Source: Oscillospiraceae bacterium (GTDB lineage: Bacteria > Bacillota > Clostridia > Oscillospirales > Ruminococcaceae). Taken from it: DNA of 22,810 bases. Positions 20,998 through 22,810 of this stretch are shown here, in pieces (the first letter of the stretch is position 1; each line of letters starts with the position of its first letter). The position numbers were made by a program, and so were the translations under genes. Location: the NCBI GenBank assembly GCA_022792755.1, contig JAAWBP010000030.1:1-22810 (forward strand). The letters are read 5' to 3'. The notes under the pieces were generated by a model. The model made no database searches. It had not been told where the DNA came from and was given only the letters and a program-made list of their open reading frames with translations.

Positions 20998-21533
20998 TGG
21001 ATAAGAATATCGTACTGGCTGGCTTCGGCGGGCAGGGCATCCTTTTTGCAGGCAAGGTTCTCGCCTATACCGGCATGATCGACGAGCTCCATGTTTCCTG
21101 GCTGCCTTCTTACGGCCCGGAGATGCGCGGTGGTACCGCGAACTGCTCGGTCTGTATCTCGGAGAATGAGATCGGTTCCCCCCGTGTGCTGGACCCGAAT
21201 ATCCTGATTGTCATGAATATCCAGTCCTACGACCGGTTTATTGATACGGTAGTCGACGGCGGCGCTGCGGTGGTCAACAGCACCCTGATCAACAAAAAAA
21301 CCGACAACGAAAAGATCCGCTGCGTCTACATCCCCGCTACCGAAATGGCGAATGACAACAACCTGCAAGGGCTTGCCAATATCATCTGCCTGGGCGCGAT
21401 GCTCAAGCAGACCGGGATGACCAGCTATGACTCGATGGAGGCAGCGATCAAAAAATGTGTCCCTCCTTCTAAGGCGCATCTGCTGGATGCAAACCTCAAA
21501 GCATTAAAGCTTGGTTACGAGTTCGAAGGCTGA
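20997..21533 (+). CDS. 2-oxoacid:ferredoxin oxidoreductase gamma subunit
   Basis: 178-aa gamma subunit, which shapes the CoA-binding part of the complex. Signature GFGGQGILFAGKVLA (9-23) and WLPSYGPEMRGGTANCSVCIS are diagnostic of the POR/KOR gamma family. ATG 20997 overlaps the beta stop by one base; AGGAGGG at 20981-20987. A longer reading starting at 20922 lies inside the beta gene in another frame and is rejected. Last gene of the operon, followed 14 nt later by tandem terminators. Confidence 0.94.
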   Translation: MDKNIVLAGFGGQGILFAGKVLAYTGMIDELHVSWLPSYGPEMRGGTANCSVCISENEIGSPRVLDPNILIVMNIQSYDRFIDTVVDGGAAVVNSTLINKKTDNEKIRCVYIPATEMANDNNLQGLANIICLGAMLKQTGMTSYDSMEAAIKKCVPPSKAHLLDANLKALKLGYEFEG

Positions 21534-21547
21534 TTTTAAAGAGACAA

Positions 21548-21585
21548 ACACCCCTGCTGAATCAGATTTAGCAGGGGTGTTTTTT
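21548..21585 (+). terminator. Intrinsic terminator of the VOR operon
   Basis: 15-bp stem with one G-T pair (21548-21562 with 21566-21580), 3-nt loop, then TTTTT (21581-21585). Confidence 0.95.
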
Positions 21586-21717
21586 ATAATAGAACGCCCC
21601 GGCCGTGCCGGGGCGTTTGCCATCAATATAGTGACCGGTTTTCGCAAACAACAGATTAAATCCATCGACCGGCAGCTTCGAACGTTTTGCCATCACATCG
21701 CCGACCGGCTTTCCCAT
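21568..21717 (-). CDS. Doubtful 49-codon ORF across the terminators
   Basis: Minus-strand ATG (21717-21715) to TAA (21570-21568) encodes 49 residues (start MGKPVGDVMAKR, end KKHPC). AGG 4-5 nt before ATG is a poor ribosome binding site, and the ORF runs through both terminator hairpins. No family recognised. Probably not a gene, but possibly part of a dispersed repeat. Confidence 0.15.
   Translation of the reverse strand: MGKPVGDVMAKRSKLPVDGFNLLFAKTGHYIDGKRPGTAGAFYYKKHPC
21593..21617. terminator. Second, back-up hairpin terminator
   Basis: Perfect 11-bp stem AACGCCCCGGC / GCCGGGGCGTT (21593-21603 with 21607-21617), 3-nt loop, 8 bp after the first terminator. It can also catch minus-strand transcripts coming from the acetyltransferase gene. 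Confidence 0.8.
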
Positions 21718-21774
21718 TTTCCTGTTCAGCAGGAAAGCGGCGGTCTGAGCGAGCGTACAACGAGCGCGGCGGAC

Positions 21775-22257
21775 TCAGTTCTGGTCGATCATATGGCAGT
21801 AGATGCCGGGGAAGGAATCAGGAATCTCCAGGATCTCCAGCGATTTGCGGTAAAACTCCACTGCATCACTCACCCAGCCGATGACAGCGTAGCCGTAGCC
21901 GGCTTCCCGCATCGCCTCCAACGTCCGATATAGAAGGGCGGAACCAACCCCCTTGCCGCGGCACTCCTCTAAAACGCCGGTAGGACCGAAAAAGCCCTTT
22001 GCGGTCGCATCATAGCAGGCAAAGCCGACGACCTTCTTCTCCTTGACCGCAATGAAACAGGTCGTGGGCTGGCAGGAAAGCGCAAGCGAAGCCTCTCCAA
22101 CCCAGGCGGGGCTGAAATTTTCAGCGACGAAATCGAGGATCCGCCCGCGATCCAACCCCATGGCGCGGTGAATCGTAACCCCTTCTTCCGCCGCCTTCCG
22201 GCAGGCCGGTTCGGAGGAGGGGAGTTCGTACAATTTTACTAAGTAATCGGCGTTCAT
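21775..22257 (-). CDS. GNAT-family N-acetyltransferase
   Basis: 160-aa acyl-CoA-dependent acetyltransferase. The GNAT core is visible: strand 4 CFIAVKEKKVVGFACYDATAKGFF, motif A TGVLEECRGKGVGSALLYRTLEAM with the pyrophosphate-binding RGKGVGS, then motif B YGYAVIGWVSDAVEFYRK, where the Tyr is the usual general-acid candidate. Substrate unknown; small-molecule or protein amines are both possible. ATG 22257 is preferred to upstream starts (22290, 22350), because these lie in or before the promoter whose -10 is at 22294-22289. The ribosome binding site is weak (GGGTG). Single-gene unit. Confidence 0.88.
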   Translation of the reverse strand: MNADYLVKLYELPSSEPACRKAAEEGVTIHRAMGLDRGRILDFVAENFSPAWVGEASLALSCQPTTCFIAVKEKKVVGFACYDATAKGFFGPTGVLEECRGKGVGSALLYRTLEAMREAGYGYAVIGWVSDAVEFYRKSLEILEIPDSFPGIYCHMIDQN

Positions 22258-22288
22258 CAGGACACCCGCTTTCTTTTCGGATAAGGAC

Positions 22289-22317
22289 ATTATACCGAAG
22301 GCCGGCAGAAAAATCAA
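22289..22317 (-). promoter_or_regulatory. Promoter of the acetyltransferase gene
   Basis: Minus strand: TTGATT (22317-22312), 17-bp spacer, TATAAT (22294-22289). Start point near 22282, about 25 nt before ATG 22257. Confidence 0.8.
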
Positions 22318-22387
22318 GGAATAGAACGCTTTTACCGGACTGCTATTCATCCTGTCCGCTGCATTTTAGAGATTTATGTTTTCTGAA

Positions 22388-22810
22388 CTATTCTGTCTCT
22401 GACTTTTCTGCCTTTTCCTTCAAATACTCTTCCTCCAGGCTTTTCACTTTCTCGACAAAGTACTCCAGTGTCTGTCCTGTGTATTCCCGGCTTTCCTGTT
22501 CCCAAATAGAGTAGTTGTCCATAGGCCCTGTATTCTGTATGGTTCCGGCCTCTGCCTGCGCCGCCTCGACCTGGCACCCAAACGGACTGACCAGCCTGTT
22601 GCCCTCCGTCACTAGGAACACCCACCTGTGGTAGACTGCACTTCTTGGCAGTCCCGTCGTTACATTCGGCTGTACCCATCCCAGATATTTTTTCCCAATA
22701 CAGCGGGTAAGGGCTTCTTTTTCTCCGATAATATCGTGATGTGATTCCGCTCCTTCATACGACGTATCTCCGTGGTACACTTTCTTGATTTGCACCACAA
22801 CCCTATAACA
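22388..22810 (-). CDS. Hypothetical protein, 5' end outside the window
   Basis: Minus-strand reading frame that stays open to the window edge, so the true start may lie beyond it; inside the window the first possible starts are GTG 22798 and GTG 22795, neither with a good ribosome binding site. At least 136 residues. No family recognised. Visible features: a Trp/Tyr/Gly-rich middle (KKYLGWVQPNVTTG, AVYHRWVFLVTEGNRLVSPF), no signal peptide or membrane helix in the visible part, and a highly charged helical tail (VEKVKSLEEEYLKEKAEK) that could form a coiled coil. G+C and codon choice are lower than in the other genes here, which might mean transfer. Stop TAG at 22390-22388. Confidence 0.55.
   Translation of the reverse strand, partial: CYRVVVQIKKVYHGDTSYEGAESHHDIIGEKEALTRCIGKKYLGWVQPNVTTGLPRSAVYHRWVFLVTEGNRLVSPFGCQVEAAQAEAGTIQNTGPMDNYSIWEQESREYTGQTLEYFVEKVKSLEEEYLKEKAEKSETE

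Overview
The window looks like chromosomal DNA of a spore-forming, fairly high-G+C member of the Clostridia, most likely a gut Oscillospiraceae/Ruminococcaceae-type anaerobe. The evidence is spo0A and spoIVB side by side, a ferredoxin-dependent 2-oxoacid oxidoreductase operon, a clostridial-type rpsF-ssb-rpsR operon, strong GGAGG ribosome binding sites with frequent GTG/TTG starts, and an intracellular GH95 fucosidase-type enzyme. Most genes are core or commonly shared metabolic genes; no phage, plasmid or CRISPR locus is visible.

Layout: 141-2294 (+) is a GT2 glycosyltransferase with a long helical tail, ending at a strong terminator. 2554-6864 (+) is a promoter, a structured leader and a potABCD polyamine ABC-transporter operon whose genes overlap end to start; PotA carries a duplicated C-terminal domain. 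6865-7351 is a gene-free block of short perfect hairpins and degenerate direct repeats bounded by an imperfect inverted repeat. 7352-8143 (+) is a metal-dependent amidohydrolase. 8144-8734 is non-coding apart from a remnant of a membrane-protein gene (8473-8646, -), and has two strong terminators. 9937-8735 (-) is rpsF-ssb-rpsR with a consensus promoter and a likely S6:S18 leader. 11872-10019 (-) is a RING/zinc-ribbon membrane protein followed by galU. Back-to-back promoters at 11949-12015 separate it from prfB (+). 13393-15648 (+) is a GH95 glycoside hydrolase that converges on spo0A across an 18-bp bidirectional terminator. 17886-15722 (-) is spoIVB then spo0A.

17887-18223 is a long intergenic region with an extended -10 promoter and a G+C-rich, foldable segment. 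18224-21533 (+) is an operon of a P-loop ATPase, a 2[4Fe-4S] ferredoxin and the alpha, beta and gamma subunits of a VOR/KOR-type 2-oxoacid:ferredoxin oxidoreductase, with a palindrome just before the alpha subunit, ending at tandem terminators. 22257-21775 (-) is a GNAT acetyltransferase with its own promoter. The window ends in an unrecognised gene (22388-22810, -) that runs off the edge.

Working links: PotD binds polyamine outside the cell, PotB/PotC form the channel and PotA powers it. The VOR operon oxidises 2-oxoacids to acyl-CoA with ferredoxin as electron acceptor. SpoIVB and Spo0A act at different stages of the same sporulation programme. No defence or mobile system is convincingly present. 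The least explained DNA is the hairpin/repeat block at 6.9-7.3 kb and the putative small RNA/leader at 18.0-18.2 kb.
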